Assembly: GCA_037953625.1 (NCBI GenBank)
Contig: CM075655.1
Coordinates: 73,311,501-73,375,500, forward strand
DNA from: Crotalaria pallida
Taxonomy: Eukaryota; Streptophyta; Magnoliopsida; Fabales; Fabaceae
Length of the DNA stretch: 64,000 bases
Direction of reading: 5' to 3'
Position 1 is the stretch's first letter; each line of letters begins with the position of its first letter. The translations under genes and the position numbers were made by a program. Under the pieces are notes generated by a model. It did no database searches. It worked only from the letters and a program-made list of their open reading frames with translations, and had not been told where the DNA came from. Positions 46,748 through 57,058 of the stretch are shown one piece after another.

Positions 46748-47019
46748 GCACTGTTGAGTGCTGGGTTGTCAGGGATGGACGTCAGAGAGTGACATAGTAT
46801 GATGGAGATAGGCTTGAGAGCTAAAGTCATGCATCATGCCACTCATTTAAATCAATTGTGATAAATGAAATAAGTGTGAGCATCCTAAGTGCATTAATTA
46901 ACTGCTAAGTGTTATATGTGATTGTTGTTAATTGATGCATATTTACATACTCATATTGCACAATTTATTCTCTGTTGATTATGTGTATAGAATTGCTTAC
47001 CCCTATGCCCTTGTAGGTG

Positions 47020-47481
47020 ATGTCTCGTTACATTGCTTGCATCGAGATCCGGCCACTTCCTAGTGGCACATGGATCTATCGCGCGGTGTTCGAGGGAGAG
47101 GTAGAGGTTACCTTCTACCACCCGAACCCGTTGATCCGATTCCGTCCTCGTAGATTTAGGATTCCCATCATATACACTATGCATGTACCCCCGTTTTACA
47201 CTTACCATGGACCACCTCCCACGCGACCAGCTCGCTCCTATCACAGTTTCCGTTTTCGACCTACCTGCTCTCACCCTTTTACCTTGAGAGTTGTCCGCGA
47301 GGAGACTTCCCCTTCTGATCCGAGGAGCCCAGTCAGGGTTTCACCATCACCTGACCCGGTACCCAGTGGTAGGGTACACTCTCCCTCGGATGAGATCGAG
47401 GAGGATCCGGTGGAGGACGAGAGTGGGAGCGAGCCTGTCGTGCATTCTACTGGGAGTGATTGGAGGGACGATGATCCCTAG
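47020..47481 (+). CDS. LTR-embedded ORF of solo LTR I (153 aa)
   Basis: The ATG lies three bases after the predicted acceptor. RPLPSGTW, RAVFEGEV, YHPNP, RPRRFRIP and MHVPP are in the first 65 residues. A Pro/Arg/Ser-rich centre follows, then the acidic end with SDEIEEDP, EDESGSE and a final STGSDWRDDDP. Compared with A, three residues (Glu-Asp-His) are missing before RAVFEG, an in-frame deletion. The frame is intact in a solo LTR that has no interior of its own. Family unknown. Of the related copies here, this and both E copies are the best candidates for a real product. Confidence 0.65.
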   Translation: MSRYIACIEIRPLPSGTWIYRAVFEGEVEVTFYHPNPLIRFRPRRFRIPIIYTMHVPPFYTYHGPPPTRPARSYHSFRFRPTCSHPFTLRVVREETSPSDPRSPVRVSPSPDPVPSGRVHSPSDEIEEDPVEDESGSEPVVHSTGSDWRDDDP

Positions 47482-47807
47482 GTTTGTGCATAGGGTATGT
47501 GATGAGGATCAGGGGATCCGATGTGTGGAGGCTGTGGAGGAGATCTTGCTGCTGCTGCTGTGTTGATGATGATGCTACTACCTTACTACTTATGTTTCTT
47601 GGAGACTGCTGTTATCACTACTACTACATCTGATGCTGCCAGATCTACGTGACCACCCTTAGAGTTTTATTTTGGTTATGTATATATGTTGTAGATATAC
47701 TTTTGGGGTTCTCTAGGGATTTGGTCATGTTATTATGTAGATCTGTTTATGGACTTGTATTTTGGGATCTTGGAAGCTTTGATATGGGGCTATGTACTTA
47801 TGACTCT

Positions 47808-47809
<2 letters not shown>

Positions 47810-47849
<40 letters not shown>
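47810..47849. repeat. (TA)n microsatellite
   Basis: Pure TA dinucleotide repeat of about 19 units in the last third of solo LTR I. A shorter (TA) run sits near 6920 in element A, the matching region. Confidence 0.95.
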
Positions 47850-47853
<4 letters not shown>

Positions 47854-48252
47854 CTATGTTCATCTTACTAGTAATTGCATAGTCCGATAATTCCGCTTAC
47901 TCTGATTTAATCTATTTGAGGACTCGGCTGTGAAAACTATTCGATGGTATCAGTTTTATCAAATAAAGCAAGGGTAGCTTCAGTTATTTTCTATAATATA
48001 AAATACGGTTCCAAAAGATGAATGCTACCCAACTTTCGAAAAGGTTTTAGAAATCGCCGAATTCAATATAACTGTTTTGGTAATACCTTAGGGTTTATTC
48101 TCCAAGAATTCCAAGTGTTGATTTGTGCACCCGCTTTTAAAAGAAAATTTTATTTACATATTTTCTTAATCTTCACAAGTCCATATATTATCCAATATAA
48201 AAGCTTAATTACTATATTATATTTGGGTAATCCGGAAGGGTGTCACAAACTT

Positions 48253-48661
48253 CACCCGATCGTTTTCAATAGGATAGTTTAAGGAAAGTGTTCTTAGTTT
48301 AGATATGTTATGAATGTTTTGAAGTAAGGATTACCGAGCCATGAACCATTTATGTAATCGAGCTAAGCTTTTAAACTGACTGACGGAATACATCTTTTCT
48401 AAGGTGACCCATGTAAAGTTTTTGAGAACTGTCAAGATGAATTGAAACCAAGTTCTTTTATGAAAACGAAAGTTTTATGAAAATAGATTTTTTGGTAACA
48501 ACTCGGTTTTCGAAAGAGAGTATTAAAGAACATCAATGACTCTACATTAACGTTTTTCAAACACTTCAATATTGTTTTACAAAAAAAAAATTGGCCTCAA
48601 TTTTTGCCATTTTAATAAATAAAAGTTAATTATTTTGGTTTACGAAAATCGGGCTGTTACA
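48253..48661 (+). mobile_element. LTR fragment J, second part
   Basis: Continues J after solo LTR I and AACTT. It ends GAAAATCGGGCTGTTACA like F and B. No primer site follows at 48662, so J is a 3' or solo LTR. The 5 bases after it (CATTA) do not match the 5 bases before F (CTTTC). The F-J complex therefore has no target duplication as a unit. Confidence 0.85.
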
Positions 48662-48917
48662 CATTATGTGATGAAAAAGAACAATTTTAATCATTCTGAA
48701 TGAAAGATTCTCATTAAAAACTCAACATAAATTTTGGACCTTTATATCCATTCTTTCATTTTCCACATTATTACCCCCAGACCATGTTACAGCCTTTTGG
48801 AAAATCCTCTTGATGATTTGAGTGTTGTGCAAAATCTGTTGGGAAAATAGGGAATTGAAGAGAAAGGAGAAAGGAAGGGAAGGGAAATAAAAATTTGAGC
48901 CTTATACCTTTTATTGT
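48662..48917. other. Unassigned 256 bp between J and G/K
   Basis: AT-rich sequence with no ORF, no primer site and no match I can see to any other part of the window. It probably predates the surrounding insertions. Confidence 0.4.
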
Positions 48918-49385
48918 TGTAACATCCTAACTTTTTAATTTAAAAATACATTAGTTAAAATGGTTGATTTCTTTAGAAAATACATGGGGTTTTATAAAAA
49001 TTTTGACGGAGTTTCGTTTGAAATGCGGACTTTCCCCAAATTAATTTTTAACCTGTCAAGTCCAGAACAGATTGTATAGAAAAGAGACCTATAATTACAT
49101 TTTAGAACTATTTAAAAGAGGATATCATTACATCCACCCCAAACACTAATACTTTCATAAAAGTCATTATAGATTCCCTTTTTACAAAATCATAATAGTC
49201 TTAACTCCAAGTAGAAGCAAGGTTAAAATACATCTTTGATTAATGAAAATATTTTACATAATAAAATCTTAGCCTGGTTGCTAAAGTGATGCGACTACAA
49301 GGTCACTATCACAATTATGCTCTCTTTAAAAGAGAGTGGATGATTCTCGGCATAGAAGCTATGAACATCTTTCTCCACTGGGCAC

Positions 49386-50538
49386 CTAATATGGTCAACA
49401 GTAAGGGTGAGTAACTTGGATATAGATTAGAGAAAAAAATTTGAAAGTAATAATAAGGCATGACTAAGCACAATCATAACATAAAGTAACTAAGGTAAAA
49501 GGAGAGTTTTCCAATGACAATCACCAATCATAAAACGATTCATATTTATAATTCTATGCTTTAATATACAATCACATGATTATGCTATGCACGTCACACT
49601 TATGAATTTGATTATTGAATCCGATGTTACACAGTTTATTTCATTTCATTAACTTTAACAATTTAATCGGATTCAACGATCCAACTCATTTATGCAATTC
49701 CTTCCACACTTTCACTTTAACATTAACACTTTAACTTTTCCCTTTTCATTAACAATTCATATCCTCACATACACCCTCCACTCTGGGGAAAAACCAACCA
49801 GGAGTAAGCATTTCTCAACCTAAGGTACTTCACCCCTTTAGGGTTCGTCATACCGCACTTCACCCCTCTAGGGTTCGTCATGCTTGCTTGCACAGTACTT
49901 CACCCCTCTAGGGTTCATCATACAATTTGGATTGATTCGCCCGAATTGGCTTTAGAAGAAATCACCCTCGACTGGCCAAAAGGAACCAAAGTAATAGAAT
50001 TATTATAGTTTGCATAAAACCGATCCGCAACATGGGAATCAAACCCATGTCCTGTGCAAGATCAAAGTCCTCCATAATAATTCTGATAATTTACTTTTGT
50101 CCTCATCAATCGTAAAACGATGTATGTTTTTCCCCTACTCCTAACGTCTACCTTTTCACCATGAATGATACTATATGCAAGTGCTTTTCAATTGAGATTT
50201 AAACCCCTTTTTTTTCTCCTTTTGAAAATCACATTACTTTGGTTCAAACTCAATTGAATAGTACTTGACCTTAAGGTATGCATAACTATTAATACTTTTA
50301 ATCCTATAATTGCAAGCACATCATAATCACAGAGAAAAACAACAATTATATAACCAACATAAGATTTAACACCTATAAACATAAAAGCAGTATATAGAAT
50401 AACAATCACTTAGGGTTTTTAAACTAAACTATCTCCTCCTAATCCTAATCTCAACCAAACATTTAAATAAACTTAATCAAGTCCCAATTACTAATTTTAA
50501 ACCTTTTCCCTAAGCTAGACCCAATTTACACCCCTTAC
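49386..50538 (-). other. Predicted LTR intron (G, 1,153 bases)
   Basis: The donor GAG|GTAAGGGGTG is as in C and D, and the acceptor tract is CCATATTAG|GTGCC. It is shorter than in the other families. The hairpin array lies inside. Prediction only. Confidence 0.45.
49824..49923. repeat. Three-unit hairpin array (G)
   Basis: Each unit has the conserved core CTTCACCCCTCTAGGGTT (one unit CTTTAGGG), with inner arms ACCC/GGGT. It is enclosed by a short outer stem that changes in pairs: GGTA/TACC, GCA/TGC, GTA/TAC. Confidence 0.75.
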
Positions 50539-50916
50539 CTCGAGGAGAGAGGTAGAGGAATTGGGGTTTTGATGGAGCTCCCACACCAAGCTCCAATCCA
50601 TGCTCCAAGACTCCTATTCCTTGTCCTATAGCACCTTCTAAGACCCCTTGAATGATTGGGAGGCTCAATATGATGGATTGGCAAAGTTAGGGTTTGGGGG
50701 TTTTGAGAAAGAGGGAATTAATTGAGATTAAGAGAGAGAATATGATAGAGAATTGATAGGGAGTGATTATATGAAGTTGATTTATTGAGATTTGGTGTTG
50801 ATATGAAGATTTTCAAAACCTAGGGTTGAGAGGGACAAAGAACTCGTGAAGAAGAAGAGAAGGAAAATGAGCAACAACACACTAAAATCGTGTTTTAAGT
50901 CTGATATAACAGGGGT

Positions 50917-51106
50917 TAATCGATTAACCACTTTGGTTAATCGATTAACACTTATCAGTAACACATGGCTAATCGATTAACACTGCCATTAATCGATTAG
51001 TGCTTGAAAGTGCCTCAAAACTTAATCTATTAAGCCACTCCTTAATAGATTAGTGGCTGAAAGTGGCTTAAATTCTAATCGATTAATGCTACTCTTAATC
51101 GATTAA
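50917..51106. promoter_or_regulatory. TAATCGATTA palindrome cluster (G)
   Basis: Six intact TAATCGATTA copies and two single-base variants (TAATCTATTA and TAATAGATTA) within 190 bases, 220-410 bases from the element-sense start of the LTR. Same motif and place as in C. Regulatory role inferred. Confidence 0.75.
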
Positions 51107-51325
51107 CTTATTGAAAATTGGCTTTCTTTCATACTTCTAAGACTTCTATGTTATCACCACCCAATATAACTTAACTAAACACTAAGGCCTACACTCTAAA
51201 CACAATCTAATCCATTCTTAACTCGTACCATTATACACATACCTGAATACTAAATCGAAACACTTACTAATACTAATACAAATTAATACTTCTATACGGA
51301 AATCGACGCTTGCGGATGCTACAAC

Positions 51326-51538
51326 TGTAACACCCCGATTTGGCCACTTGAAAAAAATATACAACTTTAATGCCAAAATGCAGTGAAAATATGGGCCAGT
51401 TTTTTTTTTTTAAAACATGTAACGTGGTTGAGTAGCATGAGTATGAGAACCACTAAGTTTTCAAAACCCTTTCGTAATTAAAAGAGTGTTCTCATATCTC
51501 ATACTGCAGTTCAAGTTCCAAACCGGAGTGTCACAAGG
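51326..51538 (-). mobile_element. LTR K, first part
   Basis: TGTAACACCCCGATTTGG aligns with the reverse complement of the ends of the F, B and J LTRs, including the GGCCAnTTTTTTT stretch. Element E is inserted at 51538. K continues at 62425 and runs off the window. No primer-site complement lies to its left, so it is a 3' or solo LTR of a minus-strand element. Confidence 0.75.
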
Positions 51539-51617
51539 TATAAGGTCCTGTATTTTTATAAACAAAATAAATAAATGTGTTGAATAAAATAATGATTTTT
51601 CTGAAATTAAGATATTT

Positions 51618-51766
51618 TACTCGAGTATTGTAGAGGGTACTCGAGTATAATCACTATCTGTTTGAAAATTTGAATTTTGAGTCAAAAGACTCGAGTATGT
51701 CAGAAAAGACTCGAGTGTTCTTGAGTTTTTGAGATATACTCGAGTAGAAAGAAAAAGACTCGAGTA
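51618..51766. promoter_or_regulatory. ACTCGAGT cluster, promoter side (E, 5' LTR)
   Basis: Six copies in 149 bases, beginning 79 bases into the LTR; the right copy is 59310-59458. The motif and relative place match the two copies in A and I. A role as protein-binding sites is inferred from palindromy, clustering and recurrence. Confidence 0.75.
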
Positions 51767-52812
51767 AATCGAGCAGTCTGGCTAAATGTATAAGTTGGTT
51801 TTATAATTAATTTCGCACCAAAACGCGGTTTCTTGACGTGACAAGCATAGAGCTGAACCTTACTTCGAGTTGAAGTACTCTTAGACTATAAATTGATGCT
51901 TGGGTGAAGCATCAACACCTCTGAAGTTCCAAAACCCGAATTTGACCAGAAATTTCCCTGTTTTACAGAGTTCACTTTGATCCCTTTGTTCTCTCTCAAT
52001 CCTCACCCATTTTCCTTGAAACCTAAACACAAACTGAAGTTCTGATTCCATTCTTGAATTAGAACTCGAAATCACTTCAAATAGCCTTCTGAAGATCAGG
52101 TTCTAGGCCTACAAAGTTGGAGGTTCAAAACTGAGAAAAACAGAGTAACATTCAGTCTCAAGTATTCATCTTCATTGAAATCGTTTGGTAAATTCATGGA
52201 TTCTTTTCGTGTCAAACTTGTTTCTGATTAAAGTTAGTATATCCTAGTTTCTGAAACTAACTTGTTTCATTCTTTTCATGCCAAATCCGTGGTGAAATCT
52301 GTGGCCAAAGTCAGCCTGTTCAACTCTTTTTCACCAAGTCCAGAATTTGGATTTTTGATCCAACCGATTTCTCTGTCGTTTTACTTGTTGATTAGCTTCT
52401 CTAAGGTAAGGGAGGAGTTATCTAAATACTAGAATGAGTTATTTCAAGCTGGAAATGTAGGAACCTCATATGGTTCATCAAGGGGTGAAGTTTGAATTGG
52501 GAATATGACATAGAGGTCATAAACCCAAGTTTTTATAAACCAAACATGTCTAAATGGACCTAATGATGCTCACTGGATCAATTTTCGAAGTTAAAAACAA
52601 AAGGAAATGAAAATCATATGTGAAATGGTTATTTGCTAAGTTTATGTTGATTTTGTGATTTATTGCATTTGATGTTGTTTCAATATTGATTACATGTTCT
52701 AACATGTTTATTTTATGTATCTAAGTTACTGTTTTGCATAAAAGTGGAAAGGAAAGGCTCTGAACTCGAATTGGCATTATAAAGTGCAGAAACTGGTGCT
52801 GCTGCTGCTAAA

Positions 52813-52934
52813 ACACTCGAGTAATTGAAGAAAGACTCGAGTATTCTGGAAAATGGGAAGAACACTCGAGTATGTCTTGAAGGACTCGAGTAATTTTACA
52901 TGAACACTCGAGTATGTGAAGAACTACTCGAGTA
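52813..52934. repeat. ACTCGAGT cluster, intron side (E, 5' LTR)
   Basis: Six copies in 122 bases, in the predicted intron. The right LTR copy is at 60505-60626. Both clusters together give 12 palindromes per LTR. Confidence 0.92.
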
Positions 52935-53511
52935 ATTTAAAATAATTTTCAGAAAATCTTTACTTCTTTATGAAGTAATTAAAGATTAACTCGTCTAAAC
53001 TCCTATATGCTTAAATTTTAATTTCTGCTCTTAATATCTATAGATTTAATCTCATTGGTTGATTTTATCCTGGATGAGTCCTACTGGAATTTTATTCAGT
53101 GGTTGACATATTCGGACAGGATGTCCCAATGGAGGTGCGTACACCCATTTGGTTGATTTTATTCCCACGTCCCAGTGGAAGTTTTTACCCACTTGGTTGA
53201 TATTTTGGGAGTCCTAGATGGGGTCGTTGCACAAATTAATGTCAACGTAATTAAATTCCTATTGTATAAAACCATCACAAAGTGGCTGGGCCGCTGATGG
53301 AATTTTTGGAAAGCACAAGCACCAGTTAATGCAAAAATGAAAAGATGGTTATAAGCAAGAAGGATTATGAATTTTGGGTCTCTATATTGGAGGCATGATA
53401 TTCAAAGATATGAATTAAAAGAGAAAAAGACAATGAACAATTATGTGACATTGACATGCATGGAGATGCTCCGATTTTGATTGTGGAATCTGGTATAGGT
53501 AGAAGTATTCC

Positions 53512-53687
53512 GCAGCCCTGAGATAGCTGTGATGCCATAGCACGAAGATGCTGTGATGATTTGGATTCCGTAACATGAAAATGTTATGATGGCCAAATTC
53601 CCAATCAAATCGTGACGCCTGGGTTGTGAATACGCTCCGGTTTGATGAACCATAGGATTATGAATATCCCGAGCCTGAGATACTCGG
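53512..53687 (+). repeat. Four stem-loops with compensating stem changes (E LTR)
   Basis: Two hairpins share the loop CCTGAGATA: arms CAGC/GCTG (53513-53529) and CCGAG/CTCGG (53669-53687). Two others are related to each other: CATAGCA/TGCTGTG with loop CGAAGA (53536-53555) and CGTAACAT/ATGTTATG with loop GAAA (53569-53588), in which G-C pairs replace A-T pairs. Each is followed at once or one base later by ATG. The right LTR copy is at about 61204-61379. Confidence 0.75.
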
Positions 53688-53897
53688 ATGCCGAACCGCG
53701 TAGCATGAATGGAGAGTAGGCATGCATCACGAAACTAAATGAAATATTATAAAAGACAGTTTGAGCATATACATATGCATTTATTATTGCTATCTGGAAA
53801 CTTGTGCTTGTTATTTCTAGCCTCTGTTATGCTCATTTGTTATTGTGTTTAGCTATGACTCACTCCTAATCCCTTGTTGTAGGTCATAGCCAGGAAT

Positions 53898-54371
53898 ATG
53901 TTTTGCGTGGAGATGAGGCCGCTCCCTAATGGGGAGTGGAACTTCGAGGATCATCGGGCCATCTATGAGGGAGACGTGGAAGTTATTTTCCGTCACCCGA
54001 ACCCATGGTCCCGAATGCGTCCGCGTAGGACGAGAATCCCAATGATGTACATTATGCACATTCCGCCCAATTTTGTGTTTCGGCATGGAACACCACCACC
54101 ACCGCCAAGACGTTTTCCGAGACGCACCCTCCCACCAAGTCCATCACCCTCTGAAGAAAGAATTATTTTGGAGGTTCCTGCTCCCTCTCGTCCTTCCACT
54201 AGAGCCCGATCTCGGACTCCGGTATATGTGCCATCTGAACCGGCACATGAAGAGGAGGAGGAGGAGGAGGATCCGATAGAGGATGAGGATCCGGTGGAGG
54301 ATGCTGACCCGGTGGCTGATGATGATTTCATGGACAACTCAACCGGTAGTCAGTGGAGAACTGATGATTGA
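53898..54371 (+). CDS. LTR-embedded ORF of E, 5' LTR copy (157 aa)
   Basis: From the ATG at 53898, 15 bases after the acceptor; the earlier ATG of the right copy is ATA here. Motifs are RPLPNGEW, EDHRAIYEG, RHPNP, RPRRTRIP and MHIPP, then a Pro run and an Arg/Ser/Pro segment. A long acidic stretch (seven Glu in a row, then DPIEDEDPVED) precedes the end NSTGSQWRTDD. The N terminus and last ten residues are close to the A and I proteins, although the surrounding LTR DNA is largely unalignable by eye. This suggests that the protein is what is conserved. No known domain recognised. Confidence 0.7.
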   Translation: MFCVEMRPLPNGEWNFEDHRAIYEGDVEVIFRHPNPWSRMRPRRTRIPMMYIMHIPPNFVFRHGTPPPPPRRFPRRTLPPSPSPSEERIILEVPAPSRPSTRARSRTPVYVPSEPAHEEEEEEEDPIEDEDPVEDADPVADDDFMDNSTGSQWRTDD

Positions 54372-54730
54372 GTTGAGTTGGGATGTTGGAGTGTGGATAG
54401 TGCTACTCATCAGGTTTCTCTTATCTATTTGATATTTTGAGTTCCGAACCAGTTGCTCAAGGTTATTATAAATTTTGTTGTAAGATATGTAATATAATGT
54501 AATGACCTAGAGTACTTAAGTTAAACCTAGTGGTGATAGTTTTAATGTAATGGAAATGTACTTTCCTTTTTATGAAATATAATATGAATAGTTTCTTTCA
54601 TGATAATTATAATTTCCGCAAAGACTCGATAATGGATGATGACTGACTTTTAGTTTTAAAAAAAAAAATGGTTGAGTTTTCTAAGAATGAATATTAAGTT
54701 TTGGAATAAAAGTTGGGTCGTCACATTTAG

Positions 54731-54742
54731 TGGTATCAGAGC
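54731..54742 (+). other. Primer binding site, element E
   Basis: TGGTATCAGAGC, five bases after the 5' LTR; initiator tRNA-Met match. Confidence 0.95.
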
Positions 54743-54874
54743 AGTGGTTCAACTCTCGGCCTTGGAGTGTGGCCTTACACACTAACCATTGCATACTCTA
54801 GAATCATGTTTGCATTTTGAGATATAGAATAGCAGAATCTAATTAAGTTTTCCCTTTTGGATTCTGTAGGATAG

Positions 54875-57058
54875 ATGGCTAGACGTAATAACGCTAACAT
54901 TGCTGAGGCTCTGACCCGTATGGCTGCGGTCCTGGAAAACTTGCAGCAAACCCGTCCTCCCAGCAATGTAACCCCTGTTGAATTTCAAGGACTAGATTCT
55001 TTCCGTAGATGTAAACCCCCTGGCTTCTCGGGTGGTCGTTGCCCTGAGCAAGCCCAGTTTTGGTTAGCTGAGATGAATAAGATTTTCCGAACGTTGACTC
55101 TCACGGAAGTTCAGAAGGTCACGTTCGCGGCCTACATGCTGAATGGGGAAGCTGCAACTTGGTGGGAGCAGACCCGCCAGTTCTTGGAGTATGATCATCG
55201 CGAGCTCTCTTGGGAAGTCTTCACGGAAAAATTCTTGGAGAGGTATTTCCCGGATGATGTTCGGATCCAAAAGGAGATGGAATTCTTAGACTTGAAGCAA
55301 GGCAGCATGACTGTCGACCAGTATGCTGAAAAGTTTGAGGAGCTGATGAAGTACTCCCCGTACTTCCAATATCATCCTGACGAATACTCGAAGTGCACCC
55401 GGTTTGAAAATGGGCTAAGGTCAGATATCAAACTAGCTGTAAGCGTGCAAAGGATTCGTCACTATCCAATCCTGATTAGTGCATGTCGCATTTTCGAGAA
55501 GAACAACTTCAAGAAGGAAGTCAGTCAAGGAAGCCATGGACCCCACCGCAATCAGCATAAGAATAACCGTGGAAATCGTGGAGGCCCATATTGGCACAAA
55601 GGAAAGGGAAGAGCACAACCTTCTGGAGCAGTTAGTCTTCCGGCTCCGGCAGAGATTTGTAGCAAGTGTCGACGCTCTCATCCTAGTCAAGAATGCTGGA
55701 GGGACAAGCCACCAGTCTGTTTCAATTGTGGAGGGACCGGCCACATCGCCCGTGCGTGCCGCCAACCCCCGCGTCAAAGCAACCAAGGACAAGGAAGCAA
55801 ACCTTGGGTCAATGGAAAGGTGTTCACGATGTTTGGAGAGGAAGCAAAGCAGGCCGACAACCTTGTGCAAGGTAACCATTTCCTCAATGGCATGCCTTGT
55901 CGCTTTTTATTTGATTCCGGAGCAACGCATTCCTTCATCTCGGAGAAATGTGTCAAGCGTTTAAATTTGTCTGTCTCGGAGACCCCGTTTAAACTGAGTG
56001 TGTCTACCCCCACGAATGCTCATGTTGTTGCATCAAGAGCATGTGTCGGTTGTGTGGTTAGCATAAGAGATCAGATTTCTCGAATAAGTCTAATTTGTTT
56101 GCCGTTGTCCAATATCGATGTCATTTTGGGCATGGATTGGATGGCATCCAACCATGTAGTAATCGACTGCAAGGTTCGAACGATCATCTTTCCTGGTGAG
56201 AAGTCGCCGGCCAAGCAACCTGGAGGTTATGTGTGCCTATTTTCAACCATCGCTGAAGAAAAGAAAGAGGAAGCAAAGATCGAAGATATTCCGGTTATTC
56301 GAGAGTTTCCCGAAGTGTTTCCCGATGAAGTGCCCGGTTTGCCGCCGCATCGAGAGATAGAATTCAGTATTGACCTAGTCCCCGGTACTGGCCCTATCTC
56401 TATCGCCCCTTATCGTATGGCTCCAGCAGAATTAGCTGAATTAAAGAAGCAAGTGGAGGACTTGTTAGAAAAGCAGTTCATCAGACCAAGTGTGTCGCCT
56501 TGGGGAGCGCCGGTTTTATTCGTGAAGAAGAAGGATGGATCAATGAGGATGTGCATTGATTATAGGCAACTCAACAAGGTTACCATCAAGAACAAGTATC
56601 CGTTGCCAAGAATCGACGATTTGATAGATCAAGTGAGTGGAGCATCGGTATTTTCAAAGATTGATCTGAGGTCAGGATATCATCAGATCAGAGTTAAGGA
56701 GGAAGATATACCGAAGACTGCTTTTCGGTCACGATATGGACACTACGAGTATGTAATGATGCCATTTGGGTTGACCAACGCTCCAGCAATATTCATGGAT
56801 TACATGAATAGAGTGTTCCGACCCTACCTGGATTCCTTCGTCGTGGTGTTTATCGATGATATTCTCATCTATTCGAAGAATCCGAAAGAGCACGCTAATC
56901 ATTTGAAGATTATTTTGGAGACCTTGAAGGAAAAGAAATTATATGCTAAGCTGGCCAAGTGTGAATTTTGGCTTGAAAAAGTCAATTTCTTGGGTCATAT
57001 AATTTCAAAGGATGGTGTGACTGTGGACCCAGTCAAAGTAGAAGCAGTTTTGCAATAG
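54875..57058 (+). pseudogene. gag-pol: gag-protease-reverse transcriptase of E, ended by amber
   Basis: 727 codons from ATG. The Gag core spans about residues 65-205 (WWEQTRQFL, FLERYFP, EFLDLKQGSMTVDQYAEKFEEL). A degenerate knuckle (CSKC...H...C) is followed by the zinc knuckle C282-C295 (CFNCGGTGHIARAC). The protease has FDSGATHSFIS with Asp347, then ILGMDW. Reverse transcriptase runs from Tyr513 (YRMAPAELAELKKQ) through the FIDD site at 659-662 to GHIISKDGVTVDPVK. The frame stops at TAG 57056-57058 in the RT-RNaseH connection, where relatives have Trp. The same frame goes on open to 59188, so this one codon is the only break I see. Confidence 0.95.

Larger units (their letters stand above)
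45575..47016 (+). other. Predicted LTR intron (I, 1,442 bases)
   Basis: Donor CTGAGAG|GTAAGGGG begins at 45575. The pyrimidine-rich acceptor CTTACCCCTATGCCCTTGTAG ends at 47016. CTTAC is a possible branch site. The length equals that in element A to within one base. A second donor-like CTG|GTAAGC occurs upstream near 45352. Prediction only. Confidence 0.5.
44660..48247 (+). mobile_element. Solo LTR I (A family)
   Basis: 3,588 bases, TGTAACACCCCAAAA...GGGTGTCACA, flanked by AACTT at 44655-44659 and 48248-48252. It is a plus-strand relative of A's LTR over its whole length. It has no primer site, tract or interior, so it is a solo LTR. It gives the cleanest view of the A-type LTR: two promoter-side palindromes (44922-44951), donor (45575), 11-copy palindrome cluster (45983-46312), hairpins (46555-46747), acceptor (47016) and an intact ORF (47020-47481). 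Confidence 0.93.
48918..51323 (-). mobile_element. Solo LTR G
   Basis: 2,406 bases, TGTAACATCC...GGATGCTACA on the plus strand, flanked by ATTGT (48913-48917) and ACTGT (51324-51328), one base different. It sits three bases inside the terminus of K. In element sense it holds TAATCGATTA palindromes (50917-51106), donor CTCGAG|GTAAGGGG (50538), a three-unit hairpin array (49824-49923) and acceptor ATATTAG|GTGCCC (ending at 49386). No ORF is recognised. It resembles C in plan. Confidence 0.8.
52406..53882 (+). other. Predicted LTR intron (E, 5' LTR, 1,477 bases)
   Basis: Donor CTCTAAG|GTAAGGGAGG begins at 52406. CTAATCCCTTGTTGTAG (branch-like CTAAT, pyrimidine tract, AG) ends at 53882. The right copy is 60098-61574. 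An RNA started upstream of 52406 and spliced here would place the LTR ORF close to its 5' end, ahead of gag. Prediction only. Confidence 0.55.
51539..54725 (+). mobile_element. 5' LTR of element E
   Basis: 3,187 bases, ending GTCGTCACA. The order within it is six ACTCGAGT palindromes (51618-51766), donor (52406), six more palindromes (52813-52934), hairpins (53512-53687), acceptor (53882), ORF (53898-54371), then an A-run near 54659. Confidence 0.95.

Noticed and set aside
53993..54337. 114-codon Ser/Gly-rich minus-strand frame in the E LTR (and 61685-62029)
   Set aside because: Shadow of the Pro/Glu-rich codons of the LTR ORF on the plus strand.
55433..55964. 148- and 161-codon frames overlapping E gag in other frames
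   Set aside because: Shadows of the Gag/zinc-knuckle coding region with no motif of their own.
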